A model generated the notes under the pieces. That model was not told where the DNA came from, did not search any database, and saw only the letters and a list, made by a program, of their open reading frames with translations. DNA of 10,118 nt, from the NCBI GenBank assembly GCA_036940085.1, contig JALLBK010000952.1, positions 1 through 10,118 of the forward strand, in the 5' to 3' direction. The translations under genes and the position numbers were made by a program. Of the stretch, positions 1 to 9,873 are shown piece after piece. Every line of letters begins with the position of its first letter. The first letter of the stretch is position 1. The stretch is from Discostella pseudostelligera (Eukaryota; Bacillariophyta; Thalassiosirophyceae; Thalassiosirales; Thalassiosiraceae).

Positions 1-3000
1 GAGCAATCTTGAGACTTTGCTCCGACAACATTTTCCCATCAATTCCTTCCAAATCCTCGTGCGTGCGAAGAACCTTCTCGGATGCCGCAAGCGCTTGTAT
101 GCACGACTTTCGCTGAACGCGGAGCTCTACATTCACCTTTTCGCTCGATGACAGCTTGTCCTTCAGTGTGTCGATGGTCGAAGTTTGGAAGCCGCAAAAC
201 TTGGTGAGATTGGCATGCTCTACTTCCTTTTCTGTGAGGTCCCTAAACAAGCTGTCTACTTGGATCTCATAATCGGACAACTTGCTGCAGGCGATGGCCA
301 ACTCCTCCTCAGATCGTTCGAGCTCACCCGCCGTTCGTTCCAAGAGCTCCTGTGTATCTGCCAATCTTGCCTTTGTCTCAATCAGTTCTTCATCCGTGAA
401 TTCGAGCGTCTCTTCAACAGCATCCAATCGTTCCTCGAGGACGATAAGAGCCTCTTGCCTACATTGTGATCGGGAGTCACTCCGGCTCTCCGCATCACCA
501 TCTGTAGATGTAGTACCATCGCGTCGGAGGTCATCAATCTCTTCACACAGCAAATCAATTTGATGGTCCTTCTCAGCCAATGACGTTTCCAGGGTGGCAA
601 TTTGACTCTTCCTCTCCTCTAACTCCTCCTCGAGGAGGGCAATGTCCGCCTTGGCCTCTTCATGATCCATTTTTATGTCGAATATCCTTTCGTTGAGAAT
701 TGACACCTGATGTTCGGAATGTTCAAGCTTTTCAGTGACATGCTGACGACGTTTGAGCTCAGAGCGGAGAGTACGTGCCAGTAGATTCGAGGTGGGAGTG
801 CGTGGATTAGCATCGCTACCGTCAACGCAAAGGTGTTTTACGGGAGTAAATGCATTTAATTCTCCATCGAATTTCTCCTTCTCATTGCTATCATCACGGA
901 ACAATATATCTTCCAAATCAACCGAGGAGTGAGCCCATTCCATAAGCTGACTATGAAGTTCGTCACATTGCGCTTGCAAATCCTCGCGATTGTTCTCCGT
1001 CCTCTCGCGCTCAGAACGCTCCCGCTTGAGTTGATTCTGCTGTTGGTCGCAGAGTTCCTCAAACTCGGAAATACGTTTGCGCATAGACTCCATAGAGGCA
1101 TTTGCAGCCAATACCGCAGAGTCCCCAGACGCGACCCTCTCCTTGAGCGATGCGATTAGTTCCTTCGATGCAACATCGCTCTGAAGCTTGGATTCCAGTT
1201 TACTATTCATCCTATCCAACGTAGACTGAAGGGAGCTGTTGGTCGCATGACTTTGATTGAGCCGTTCCTGTAGACTGTGGATTTGCTCCTCCGCAATCTT
1301 CAGATGAGCAATATGCGTCTTTTCCATCGATTCCAAACCTGAGCGATGAGTCTTTTCCGAATCGGTTATTTGTGCCCGATAGGCGTCCACCTGTAGATCC
1401 GCCTGATGCTTCTGCGCCTGTAGCGATTCCACCAACATTTTGAGCTTTGCAGATTCCTGCAAGGATGACTCAAAGTTTTGTCTCAGCGTTGAATTCTCCT
1501 TGTTGGCTGCCTTGATCGTTTCCAGATATTGTCCTACTTGATTCTTGTAGTACTTCTTACGTTCCGAAAGAGCTACGCATGTTTGATCGGCGAAGCGAAC
1601 TTCCTTCACAAGCGTCTGGTTGCGCTCCATTAGGGATGCGCGGGTGGGAGTTGTCTCCTTGCTCATGCCGCGACGACAACTCCTTTTATCAGAAACTTTC
1701 AATGACGAGCCGAGGCCAAGCAGACCAATCTCGCTGCTATCATTGGAATCAAATTCATTGCCACTACTGCCCATACTCTCGGACGCTCCAGCGTCACCGC
1801 TTCCCATCATCTCCTCCTCCATGGGAGAAGTCGACCCGAAATCTAGTTCACTGGCCTCATCATCACTTATGATGGCGCTTTCATTCATGGGCGTTGCCTG
1901 TACCTGCATACTCATGTTAATCTCATCGTTGGTATTATCATCATCACCCATGTACCGTGGTGTTCTGGGGTACGTGGAATGTTGTGATCTGCCATGATGA
2001 GGCGTCTGCATCCCATCTTGAATGGCAAAGGTAACCTCCTTCGTTCGATGATTCCCGTTGTCATTTCGTCTACCACTACTATTAGGCGGAGGAGGATTCA
2101 CCGGGCTCAATAACATCCCCTCACCGACACTAGTACGCAATAAATGCTCCTCCAATCTCTTCACCTTTTCGGCACTTCGACACAAATTACGTTCCACCTC
2201 ATCCTCCTCTTCTTCCTCGGAAATCAACGTCTGATCAAACAACGGACTTTCGCCAAGGAAGGTTAGCACACTGGATATTCCCGATGCTCCATCTCCATCA
2301 CCACTACCACTCATGATATTATTATTATTAGTATTGCCACTAATGCTGTAGGGTGAAACTGCCAAATCAGAATTTTCCAATAGGAACAATTCCGATGCTC
2401 CTTCATAATCTTCGTCTAGTGTCGTTTCATTCATGTGACATCCCAACATGGCCCATGACGATGAGGGCGAAGACTCTTCCTTTTGTTCGGATGCAGGAGG
2501 TGAATTCACAATGGGAGAAGAATCCAACTGTTTCCGTGCAGCATGTGTCATTTGTTGCTTCCGTTGCATGATTTGTGTCATGGTCGATAGATTATTGTGG
2601 TTGTTGTTATTGGGATGACGATTCTCTTTCACCGAAGTAGTAGTAGTAGTAGCGATGATTTTGCTTTGATGCTCCTGCTCCAACTCATCGTTTAAATTCA
2701 ATGAAATACCACCCCTGGATCTTCTGGATTGTTTTTCTACCGGCCATGATGATTTGGCACCACCAGAAGCAGCCGATGATGATTGGCCACTTGAGATTGC
2801 TGTGAATCGCGAAGCCACAGTGCTGGAAGATGAAGAATGTGGAGTCTTTGATTCCTCATGAAGCTTCTTGGCATTGAGTAGTTCACGAAATCGTGCCACC
2901 TGCATTATTATTTCAAAAGGAGTTGGAATGAAGTGGCGGCGGTGGCGATGATCGAGAGTGTGAGTTGGGATGAATTGAATTTCCAATGCGATAGCGATAA

Positions 3001-3080
3001 CTGTCGTCGTCGCGCAAAATGCAACCACGTCGATTCAAACTACTCACCTTGGAACTAGTGCCATCTGTCATTGTCGTCAT
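1..3080 (-). CDS. Long coiled-coil protein, N-terminal part; 3' end lies beyond the window
   Basis: Family not recognised. The minus frame is open from 2905 to base 1 without a stop, so about 977 residues are visible and the C-terminus is missing. Preferred model: an 11-codon first exon (3080-3048, beginning MTTMTDGTSSK), an intron at 3047-2900, then exon 2 from 2899. Alternative: an unspliced start at the in-frame ATG at 2905 (MQVARFREL). Residues 1 to ~430 are Ser/Asn/Asp-rich and probably disordered, with a Thr run encoded by five ACT codons and an acidic EEEEEDE cluster. Residues ~434-690 and ~717-977 are Glu/Lys/Gln/Leu-rich with heptad-like leucines, typical of a long coiled coil. A linker at ~690-716 separates them. 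About 14 Ser/Thr-Pro sites occur, two of which fit the full CDK consensus: TPTR (T428) and TPVK (T696, in the linker). With the E2F-type promoter, a cytoskeletal, centrosomal or mitotic role is possible, but that is inference. Confidence 0.8.
2900..3047 (-). other. Intron of the coiled-coil gene (148 nt)
   Basis: On the minus strand the donor reads AAG|GTGAGT, an excellent consensus, and the acceptor reads AATGCAG|GTG after a short T-rich stretch. Splicing is phase 0 and joins an 11-codon first exon to the long open frame. The in-frame ATG that ends only 3 nt before the acceptor would allow translation without this intron, so the intron is likely but not proven. Confidence 0.6.
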
Positions 3081-3498
3081 TATCGGCAAGATTACCTGCT
3101 AGAGCTAGATTCCATTGATGCGGAAATGGAGCGTCTACCACATTCGCAATAATATGGCATCGACATCGGTCACGGAGGATGTCGTTGTGTTGGTGGTGGC
3201 GATGGTGGCTTTTCATGCAGGATTTCGAGGTTCAAATCCGGGCGCGCTCGGCGAGCGGGCCCAACGGAATAATGTTTTGGCGGGAGGTGGTCCTGTTCTT
3301 GACTCGACCATGTTGTTTTTTGGCGGGAAAAGTCATTTTGGCGGGAGATATGCAGAGCTCATAACCAATCACTACTTTTCCACCACCACACAAAAAAGAA
3401 GTGAGAAGTGAGCTGAGAAGTGGAGTTGATCGACCATGGCGTCCGCTGCCGCCGCTTGATAGGAAGACTCCAATCGTCACCAGAATAACAGAGGCACG
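3081..3498. promoter_or_regulatory. Bidirectional promoter with three E2F-type sites
   Basis: This 418-bp gap separates the divergent starts of the coiled-coil gene (left) and the helicase (right). It holds three copies of TTTTGGCGGGA, all in the same orientation: 3275-3285, 3318-3328 (followed by AAA, giving the near-ideal TTTGGCGGGAAA) and 3336-3346. The last two cores are 18 bp apart. TTTGGCGGGAAA is a textbook E2F/DP binding sequence. A GC-rich stretch at 3241-3262 contains a small CGCTC/GAGCG inverted repeat. No TATA box is evident on either side. Open frames inside the region look fortuitous. Confidence 0.7.
3436..3459 (+). other. Possible upstream ORF (MASAAAA-stop) before the helicase
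   Basis: Seven codons plus TGA, starting in a strong context (ACCATGG), end 39 nt before the helicase ATG at 3499. It would act as a uORF only if the helicase transcript starts upstream of 3436, which the sequence alone does not show. Confidence 0.35.
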
Positions 3499-6073
3499 AT
3501 GAACAACCATAAATTGAAACAGCGCAAAAATAAAAGGGTTTCAAATAATGGTAATGGGAACAAATCGCGAGAGGACTCGGCTGGACGTGGACGCGATGAA
3601 GACGACATGAACAATACATCATCGGATGCGGATGCAGATGCAGATTGCACCGCACCGATATCGGATGCAGATGCAGATTGCACCGCACCGATGTCGAAGT
3701 CGAAGAAGAACAAAAGCAAGCGAAAGCGTACCAATAGTAATGCCAGCGACGCTACTAGTTCTGACATCGCCGACAAACCAATATCATCCACCAGTAATGA
3801 ATCCGACAATTCTTCTTCTACTCTGGCTGACAAGAACACGTCCAACACATTTGCTGCCATCCAACCACCCCTCTCGCCATCCATCCTTTCCTTCCTTACC
3901 ACCGCACCATACAATTTTCCCACACCCACACCAGTACAATCCACGACCATTCCCCTCTTCCTAACACATCACGATGTATTTGTGCGTGCGGTAACAGGAT
4001 CGGGCAAAACCCTTGCCTTTCTAATACCAGTGGTCGAGATGATTTTACGACGCACATCCTTACTAAAGAGAAATCAAGTGGGTGCATTGATATTGGAACC
4101 GACACGTGAATTGGCACGGCAGACGTATAGCGTGTGTGTGGATTTATGTAGAGCCTGTGGTATGAATGAACCATTGCTATTGGTCGGTGGTAGTAGTGGA
4201 GGGGATAAGAACAATAATTCGTCTTCGGGGGCATCCTCCTCCCTCTCGGCAGTCTCTCGTGATTTACAACGTTTCGCCAAACTTCAATCGGATATAATCA
4301 TCGGTACACCTGGACGAGTTGATGATGTCTTGACTCGGTACGAAAATATTGATGTTTCGCAACTCGAAGTTCTGATATTGGATGAGAGTGATGTGCTACT
4401 TGATATGGGATTTGAGGTGACATTGACCTCAATACTAAGTCGTTTACCGAGAATGAGACGTACTGGATTATTCAGTGCTACGAATACAAGTGGTGTTAAG
4501 AGGCTGTGCGTGAAGAGTGGGATGCGAAATCCGGTGGTGGTAGACGTGGCAATTAATGCTGTGCACAATGATGATAAGAAGATGGGGGTAGTGGAGGATT
4601 GCGAACAACAACTTGTGCCCACTTCGAAACAGCAGCAACAGCAGGCGACTCCATCATCATTGACAAACTACTATATTGTCTGTCCACTCGACGAAAAGCT
4701 ATCACGTCTGTTATCGTTTTTGCATCAACACTCGTCGGAGAAGGTGATTATTTTCTTCCTGACATGCGCATGCGTCGAATACTACAGCGCAGTTCTCAAG
4801 GAGCTGAAGCCTCCATGTAAGGGGTATGAGTACGAGGCGCTTCATGGCAAGCTGGTTCAGAAAAGAAGAGAGAAGACGATGGAACGATTTCGTGAGCGCA
4901 AGAATGATGAGGCTGGAAAAAAGAACAACAACAATTCGAGCGTGGTAGTGGGAAGTGCATTGCTGTGCACAGATGTGGCCGCTAGGGGTCTGGATGTTCC
5001 TGACATATTGTGGACGGTCCAGTTTGATGCACCCGTTGATCCATCTTCGTATGTGCACCGTGTTGGGCGCTCAGCACGTGCTGGAAGGACGGGCAAATCA
5101 TTGGTCTTCTTAACGAGGAAGGAGGAGGCATATGTCGACTTTTTGAGATTGAGGAAGGTGCCCTTGCGAGAACTTCCGGATGAGGAAATCTGCAAGCCTC
5201 CATCCATGGAGGATGCAGGAGATGCTAATGGAGATTCTAATGGAGATGGAGGTGGCGAAGCAAAGTCTCTTCAGTCAACGGAAATTAGCTCCGAACAAAC
5301 TATGGCAAAAAGAATTATCAAAAGCTCTGCTTGTCCCGACGTATTCGTTCCCGATGTACTTCCAACTATTAGAAACTTCGTCTTGAAAGATCGTGATATT
5401 CTGGAGAAAGGAACGAAGGCGTACACTTCATACATTCGAGCTTACAAGGAGCATCATTGTAACTTCGTCTTTCGGTACGTATATTTGAATATAACAAAGA
5501 ATTTATTCGTTTGCATCTATTCCCTTCTCATGACATCATGAACATGATCCCTCTTCCAGATTTGCTTCCCTCGACTTAGGTCTACTTGCCACCTCTTTCT
5601 CCCTTCTCCGTTTACCCAAAATGCCCGAGTTACGTGATAAACAACTACCAAACTTCACACCCGCCGGTCCCGAAATCAACATCCATTCCATACCCTTCAA
5701 GGACAAGACGCGCGAGGCTGCTCGTCAAAAGCGACTCCAGGCGGAACTTGCCGCGGGTGGAAAGAATGCCAAACAGATCAAGGCCGAACAACGTGCCGCC
5801 GAACGTATTGCGAAGTCAAAGGAGCGCCGTGCGGGAGAGATTGCCAAGGGACGTAATCCCCACAAGAAGAAGGGGAAACAACAGCAGATCTTTGATGAGT
5901 GGGATGAGCTGGCGAAGGAGGAGAGATTGTACAAGAAGCTACGAACGAAGAAGATATCGAAGGAGGAGTATGATGAATTGATGTACGGTGGTAAGAATAA
6001 GGCTGGTGGTGACGGTGGCGGTTCAGGTTCTGTTGCCGATAGTGATGATAATGTAGACAGTGACACTAATTAA
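3499..6073 (+). CDS. SPB4: DEAD-box ATP-dependent RNA helicase, Spb4/DDX55 type (60S ribosome biogenesis)
   Basis: Two exons, 3499-5474 and 5560-6073, encode 829 residues. Residues 1-~125 are a charged Ser/Asn-rich extension. The helicase core has all the motifs: a Q-motif-like PTPVQ, motif I AVTGSGKT (164-171), Ia PTRELA (201-206), Ib TPGR (270-273), motif II DESD (295-298, in place of DEAD), III SAT (326-328), IV VIIFF (416-420), V TDVAARGLD (491-499) and VI HRVGRSARAGR (520-530). Assignment to Spb4/DDX55 rests on the C-terminal extension: GTKAYTSYIRAYKEH (638-652), then across the splice FRFASLDLGLLA and LLRLPKMPEL, and a basic tail with WDELAKEERLYKKL and KKISKEEYDEL. Members of this family act in the nucleolus on 27S pre-rRNA and 60S precursors. 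Low-complexity Ser/Asn and Gln runs interrupt surface loops. The ATG at 3499 is the first in frame. Gene-level identification is firm; precise orthology to Spb4 is inferred from the tail. Confidence 0.92.
3628..3693 (+). repeat. 33-bp in-frame tandem duplication in the helicase N-terminus
   Basis: Two adjacent 33-nt units (3628-3660 and 3661-3693) differ only at their first and last bases. They encode two successive DADADCTAP-type 11-residue units in the disordered N-terminal extension. The high identity suggests a recent slippage duplication, with no expected effect on the helicase core. Confidence 0.85.
5475..5559 (+). other. Intron of the SPB4-like helicase (85 nt)
   Basis: The donor is CG|GTACGT at 5475 and the acceptor is CTCTTCCAG|ATTTG ending at 5559. 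Removal rebuilds an Arg codon (CG+A) and fuses NFVFR to FASLDLGLLA, which restores the conserved Spb4/DDX55 C-terminal domain. Read through, exon 1 runs into intron sequence and stops at 5539-5541. The two open frames on either side are therefore one gene. Confidence 0.93.
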
Positions 6074-6196
6074 AGTAAAGACAAGCGTAGTGCACAATGA
6101 GTTAGAATATTCGCATACAAACAAGTAGAACTGGATCGAATTATGAGCATGATTTAAGAGCAAGTTGAAGGTATTCAGAATCTTTGATGGATGGGT
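6074..6196. other. Convergent intergenic spacer, helicase / histone H3
   Basis: This 123-bp stretch lies between the helicase stop and the H3 3'-end hairpin. It must hold the helicase 3' UTR and polyadenylation region, plus the H3 downstream element CAAAG (minus strand, 6186-6182). No canonical AATAAA is obvious for the helicase on the plus strand. Confidence 0.5.
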
Positions 6197-6212
6197 GGAT
6201 TTTAGAAAATCC
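6197..6212 (-). terminator. Histone H3 mRNA 3'-end stem-loop
   Basis: On the minus strand the sequence is GGATTTTCTAAAATCC, beginning 46 nt after the H3 stop. It folds as a 6-bp stem with a UCUA loop (or 7 bp with a 2-nt loop). It is followed at once by ACCCA and, 10 nt after the stem, by CAAAG. The same hairpin follows the other three histone 3' ends here. The layout matches the histone mRNA 3' stem-loop bound by SLBP in animals: GG...CC ends, loop U at positions 1 and 3, and ACCCA flank. Confidence 0.85.
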
Positions 6213-6258
6213 GGTTGTTATCATCGACAGTAATTCACATCAATAGATGATGAGAAAC

Positions 6259-7507
<1,249 letters not shown>

Positions 7508-7989
7508 ACAGTCATTGTCCATTACAGTAGATATTATTTGTTGCTAACTTTTGGTAGACTTAACTTACTACAGACTCACTCGACGGCCTCAATTGCGTCA
7601 CAATTATCGTCAACAAAGACGACGACCACCATCTCGTGACTCGTTAGAGCTTCGGCTGAGATAATTAAATGGACTTGTGAAATAATTAGGTTATGATGTT
7701 GTCTACTGCTTGCAGTTCTATAGATTACCGACGCAATTGTAAATATGAGTCGTACTTTTACAACTGACTACTCCTATCAGCATTACTATCGTAAATAGAT
7801 CGCACCATTGCTTCTCATTAGGAAGGCGAGTAGTGATGACTGATGACAAACAAGGGAAACAACATGACAAAGCAAAAGGACTTGGTCGCACGTGGGAAGA
7901 CAGCCGGAGGTGGATGCGATTCGGCACTCTCAGCACAAGGTATCCGAACTGAAAAGGAAACTAAACGATCGATGATTGAATCAATTAGA
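7508..7989. other. Intergenic region between H4 and the H2A fragment; no gene seen
   Basis: About 480 bp with no recognisable gene on either strand. Small open frames here have no family character, and one (7843-8037) overlaps the H2A hairpin. A short inverted repeat AATTG/CAATT (7591-7605) and a CACGTG E-box (within 7889-7896) are the only motifs noticed. No tRNA, snRNA or further histone remnant was found. Confidence 0.5.
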
Positions 7990-8005
7990 CTTTGTGCAAT
8001 AGGGC

Positions 8006-8021
8006 GGATTTTAGAAAATCC
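8006..8021 (-). terminator. Histone H2A mRNA 3'-end stem-loop
   Basis: The minus strand reads GGATTTTCTAAAATCC, 46 nt after the H2A stop. Here the flank is GCCCT instead of ACCCA, and CAAAG follows 11 nt after the stem (7994-7990). It is the most diverged copy in its flanks, yet the 16-nt hairpin itself is unchanged. Confidence 0.82.
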
Positions 8022-8067
8022 TGTTTGTTTGGTTTGAGTGCAAGAAGTCACCGACAGAAAATAACAT

Positions 8068-8138
8068 TTACTTGGTGGCAGACTTCTTGGGGAGGAGAAC
8101 GGCATGGATGTTGGGAAGAACACCTCCAGACGCGATGG
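8068..8138 (-). CDS. H2A: Histone H2A, C-terminal fragment (cut at the N)
   Basis: On the minus strand the frame reads IASGGVLPNIHAVLLPKKSATK and then TAA. That is the C-terminal docking segment and tail of canonical H2A. H2A.Z would have a different segment here, of the IPHIHKSLIGKK type. The remaining ~100 residues are absent because the sequence meets an N at 8139, followed at once by unrelated H4 sequence. A histone stem-loop 46 nt downstream indicates a functional replication-type gene rather than a decayed copy. I read it as a real gene truncated by an assembly gap; a genomic rearrangement that left a pseudogene is the alternative. Confidence 0.88.
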
Positions 8139-8139
8139 N
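8139..8139. other. Ambiguous base N, probable collapsed assembly gap
   Basis: The only N in the window sits exactly where the truncated H2A (minus) and the truncated H4 (plus) abut. Intact H2A and H4 genes cannot share this junction. Missing sequence would include ~100 codons of H2A, ~90 codons of H4 and the promoter(s) between them, on the order of a kilobase or more. Confidence 0.75.
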
Positions 8140-8177
8140 AGCGTCAGGGCAAGACCCTCTACGGTTTCGGCGGTTAA
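8140..8177 (+). CDS. H4: Second histone H4, C-terminal fragment (cut at the N)
   Basis: The fragment encodes the last 12 residues of H4 ([11 protein letters not shown] preceded by a partial Lys codon) and TAA. All 38 nt match the complete H4 at 7401-7438. The match continues through the 3' UTR with four substitutions and no gaps, to 8246. The 5' part of the gene is missing beyond the N at 8139. The intact stop, hairpin and downstream element suggest a functional second H4 gene lost in an assembly gap rather than a pseudogene. Confidence 0.88.
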
Positions 8178-8215
8178 ACAATGACCTCTCTTAGTCCTTA
8201 CCTCATGTACCAACC

Positions 8216-8231
8216 GGATTTTCTAAAATCC
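8216..8231 (+). terminator. Stem-loop of the second histone H4
   Basis: GGATTTTCTAAAATCC again starts 38 nt after the stop, followed by ACCCA. CAAAG occupies 8242-8246, 10 nt past the stem. Similarity to the first H4 ends just after CAAAG, which marks the limit of the conserved 3'-end unit. Confidence 0.87.
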
Positions 8232-8246
8232 ACCCAACGATCAAAG

Positions 8247-8506
8247 TCTTTCCATATTATTGCATTGAATGTGAACCACTGTCTGAAAAAATACTCATCG
8301 TGCAATGTGTGTAGGTGGGTAGTAGGTCGTATCAATATTATAATGCTGTAGCAACATTCGACGAACGAAGGGTCATAATTTTCCCGGGGAAAGTTCAGAT
8401 GATATCACGATGCTCATTGAGTACACATCCTTTCTAACGACTCCGGTTGTAGAGTAAGAACCGTAATTGATATTTAATATTGTGTACTAAGTGCATACAT
8501 GCTCAC
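8247..8506. other. Convergent spacer between the second H4 and the zinc transporter; no gene seen
   Basis: This 260-bp AT-rich stretch has no convincing open frame. It contains a short near-palindrome, TTTCCCGGGGAAA (8380-8392). On the minus strand just past the transporter stop, an ATTAAA hexamer (within 8470-8480) could serve as a polyadenylation signal. Confidence 0.45.
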
Positions 8507-9873
8507 TCACAGCTCGACATGACTATCGTGTATGACGTCGGAAGCCTCCATCTCTTCCAACTCCGCCACAAAGTACATGAATGAAACTCCAGCTAAGAAT
8601 GCGGCGACTTGCGATAATCTCATCATCACACCAGCATCAGTTTCTAATACATCTGGTAGGATCGTAACACATGCAAGGTACAAGAACCCTTTGATGGTGG
8701 ACAACAAAGTGAATATGACCAGAACGGAAGTAGAAGAATAAAAATCTTTGAGATCCCCTCACCTCCTGCCGTAAATGGTATCAAAACTTCATGCCCTAAC
8801 CCTTGAATTATTTGGCCTGAAAACAAGCCAAATGCAGTACCAATAAAGGCAGCAATTGCAGTAAGAAATTGTGCACCGATTGCCATGTTTCGAGTAAATC
8901 CGGCTTTAATCAATGTTGCAAAGTCTCCGAGTTCATGTGGTATTTCGTGCAAGAAAACTGACACCGATGCTAGCCCTCCTTTCGATTTAATCAGTATAAA
9001 TGCGGATGATGCGATTGATATGAAGGATGTGGGTAGATTTTTGGTTGGTAGTTGTGTGATGCTAAATGATGCCCCAATTGCTAAGCCGTCGGTAAAATTA
9101 TGCAAAGAGTCCCCAAGTAGATTGAGAAGAACAACAGACGATTGAATTCGATGCCAAGGCTGTTTGTTATCATTCTCGTCATGCCTTCCATCGCAAGTTG
9201 TATGAGCCTCCTCACTCCTGCGAGAGTGGCAACCATTACTGTGCCCACCTGCATCTTCGATCGACCGAACGAAGATGTCCAGTATCAAAAATAGAGAAAA
9301 CCCCAATATTACTCGGAGACCAATATCTGTGTTGCTATGGTTGTGGATGTCTTCCTTCTCGCCGTGCAACGAGTCGGCAAAACAATCCGGTAACGTATGA
9401 ATGAACACATCACCCAACAATCCACCCACTGCCAATGCCTGGCCAAGCGACAGAATTGAGCGCCCACTATCACTACCGCCCGACGCTCCATAGTTAGGAA
9501 AAAGGAAGAGGAGGACATTTGGTGCCAAGCTAATAATACCGGTCGAAATGAATGCCGCGGCTATTGCAGAAGGGTGCGGCGACGTCAACATCATGTTGTC
9601 GGTGCTGCGCCAGTGGTGGTGGTAGTACTCCGTAGTAGAAAAAAGGGCTGCCGCCTCCGTGATGCTTTTGTTTTTGTGTTGCTTGTTGTTGTTGGTTGTG
9701 GTGTTGATGATGGCAAAGATTTGGCGGGAAACCTGGCGACGACCGACGGACGACTCGACTTGACTCGACTGAATTTGAACTGCCACGTGGCAAGGGTTGG
9801 CGGGAGGTGACGACGAAAGACGACTCGACTCCTCAAGTAAGTAAGAATCGGAAGAGTTGAATTGAGTTGACAC
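8507..9873 (-). CDS. ZIP-family zinc transporter, SLC39A7/KE4/IAR1-like
   Basis: Two exons (9873-8763 and 8688-8507) encode up to 430 residues. ZIP proteins move Zn2+ or related metals into the cytosol. KE4/IAR1-type members usually do so from the ER or Golgi. Hydrophobic segments run from ~102-125, ~139-161 and ~185-204, with more after ~245. The metal-site motifs are clear: HNFTDG (258-263) and HEIPHELGD (309-317), the signature pair of the LIV-1/KE4 group, plus GDVFIHTLP in the second segment. His-rich loops lie at 170-179 and 210-231. Splicing joins FTAGG to FLYLACVTILPDVLE, restoring a conserved membrane segment. The C-terminus ends in HDSHVEL. The start is uncertain: residues 1-93 are low-complexity and overlap promoter-like motifs, so Met94 (9594) is a plausible true start, giving 337 residues. 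Confidence 0.88.
8689..8762 (-). other. Intron of the zinc transporter (74 nt)
   Basis: On the minus strand the donor is GGAG|GTGAGG and the acceptor is ATCAAAG|GGTTC. Splicing rebuilds Gly371 (G+GG) and fuses FTAGG to FLYLACVTILPDVLE, matching ZIP family topology. Unspliced, the frame gives a non-conserved tail ending in SYQMY. Confidence 0.9.
9720..9830. promoter_or_regulatory. Cluster of E2F-type, G-box and GACTCGACT motifs
   Basis: Within 111 bp are a perfect TTTGGCGGGAAA (9720-9731), a related TTGGCGGGA (9797-9805), the 12-bp palindrome TGCCACGTGGCA (9781-9792, a G-box) and three copies of GACTCGACT (9752-9760, 9762-9770, 9822-9830). If the transporter starts at 9594 this is its promoter or leader. 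If it starts at 9873, the motifs fall inside the low-complexity N-terminal coding segment. Confidence 0.55.

Noticed and set aside
3229..3239. GGTTCAAATCC, resembling a tRNA T-arm
   Set aside because: The flanking bases do not form a 5-bp T stem, and no matching acceptor or anticodon arm is found upstream.
3115..3411. 98-codon plus-strand frame in the divergent promoter
   Set aside because: Low-information composition, no recognisable domain, and it covers the E2F-type sites.
5621..6073. A separate small basic protein gene starting at MPELRDK
   Set aside because: It is exon 2 of the helicase: splicing at 5475/5559 preserves the frame and rebuilds the Spb4/DDX55 C-terminal domain.
7535..7575. 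AACTTTTGG followed by a weak hairpin, considered as the 3' part of a U7-like snRNA
   Set aside because: The Sm-like site is imperfect, the stem is only about 4 bp, and there is no convincing promoter or CUUUG-bearing 5' end.
7843..8037. 64-codon plus-strand frame
   Set aside because: It overlaps the H2A 3' hairpin in antisense and has no family features.
7818..8213. Minus-strand 131-codon frame running through the N
   Set aside because: It crosses the probable assembly gap and reads antisense to the H4 fragment; it is a chimeric artefact.
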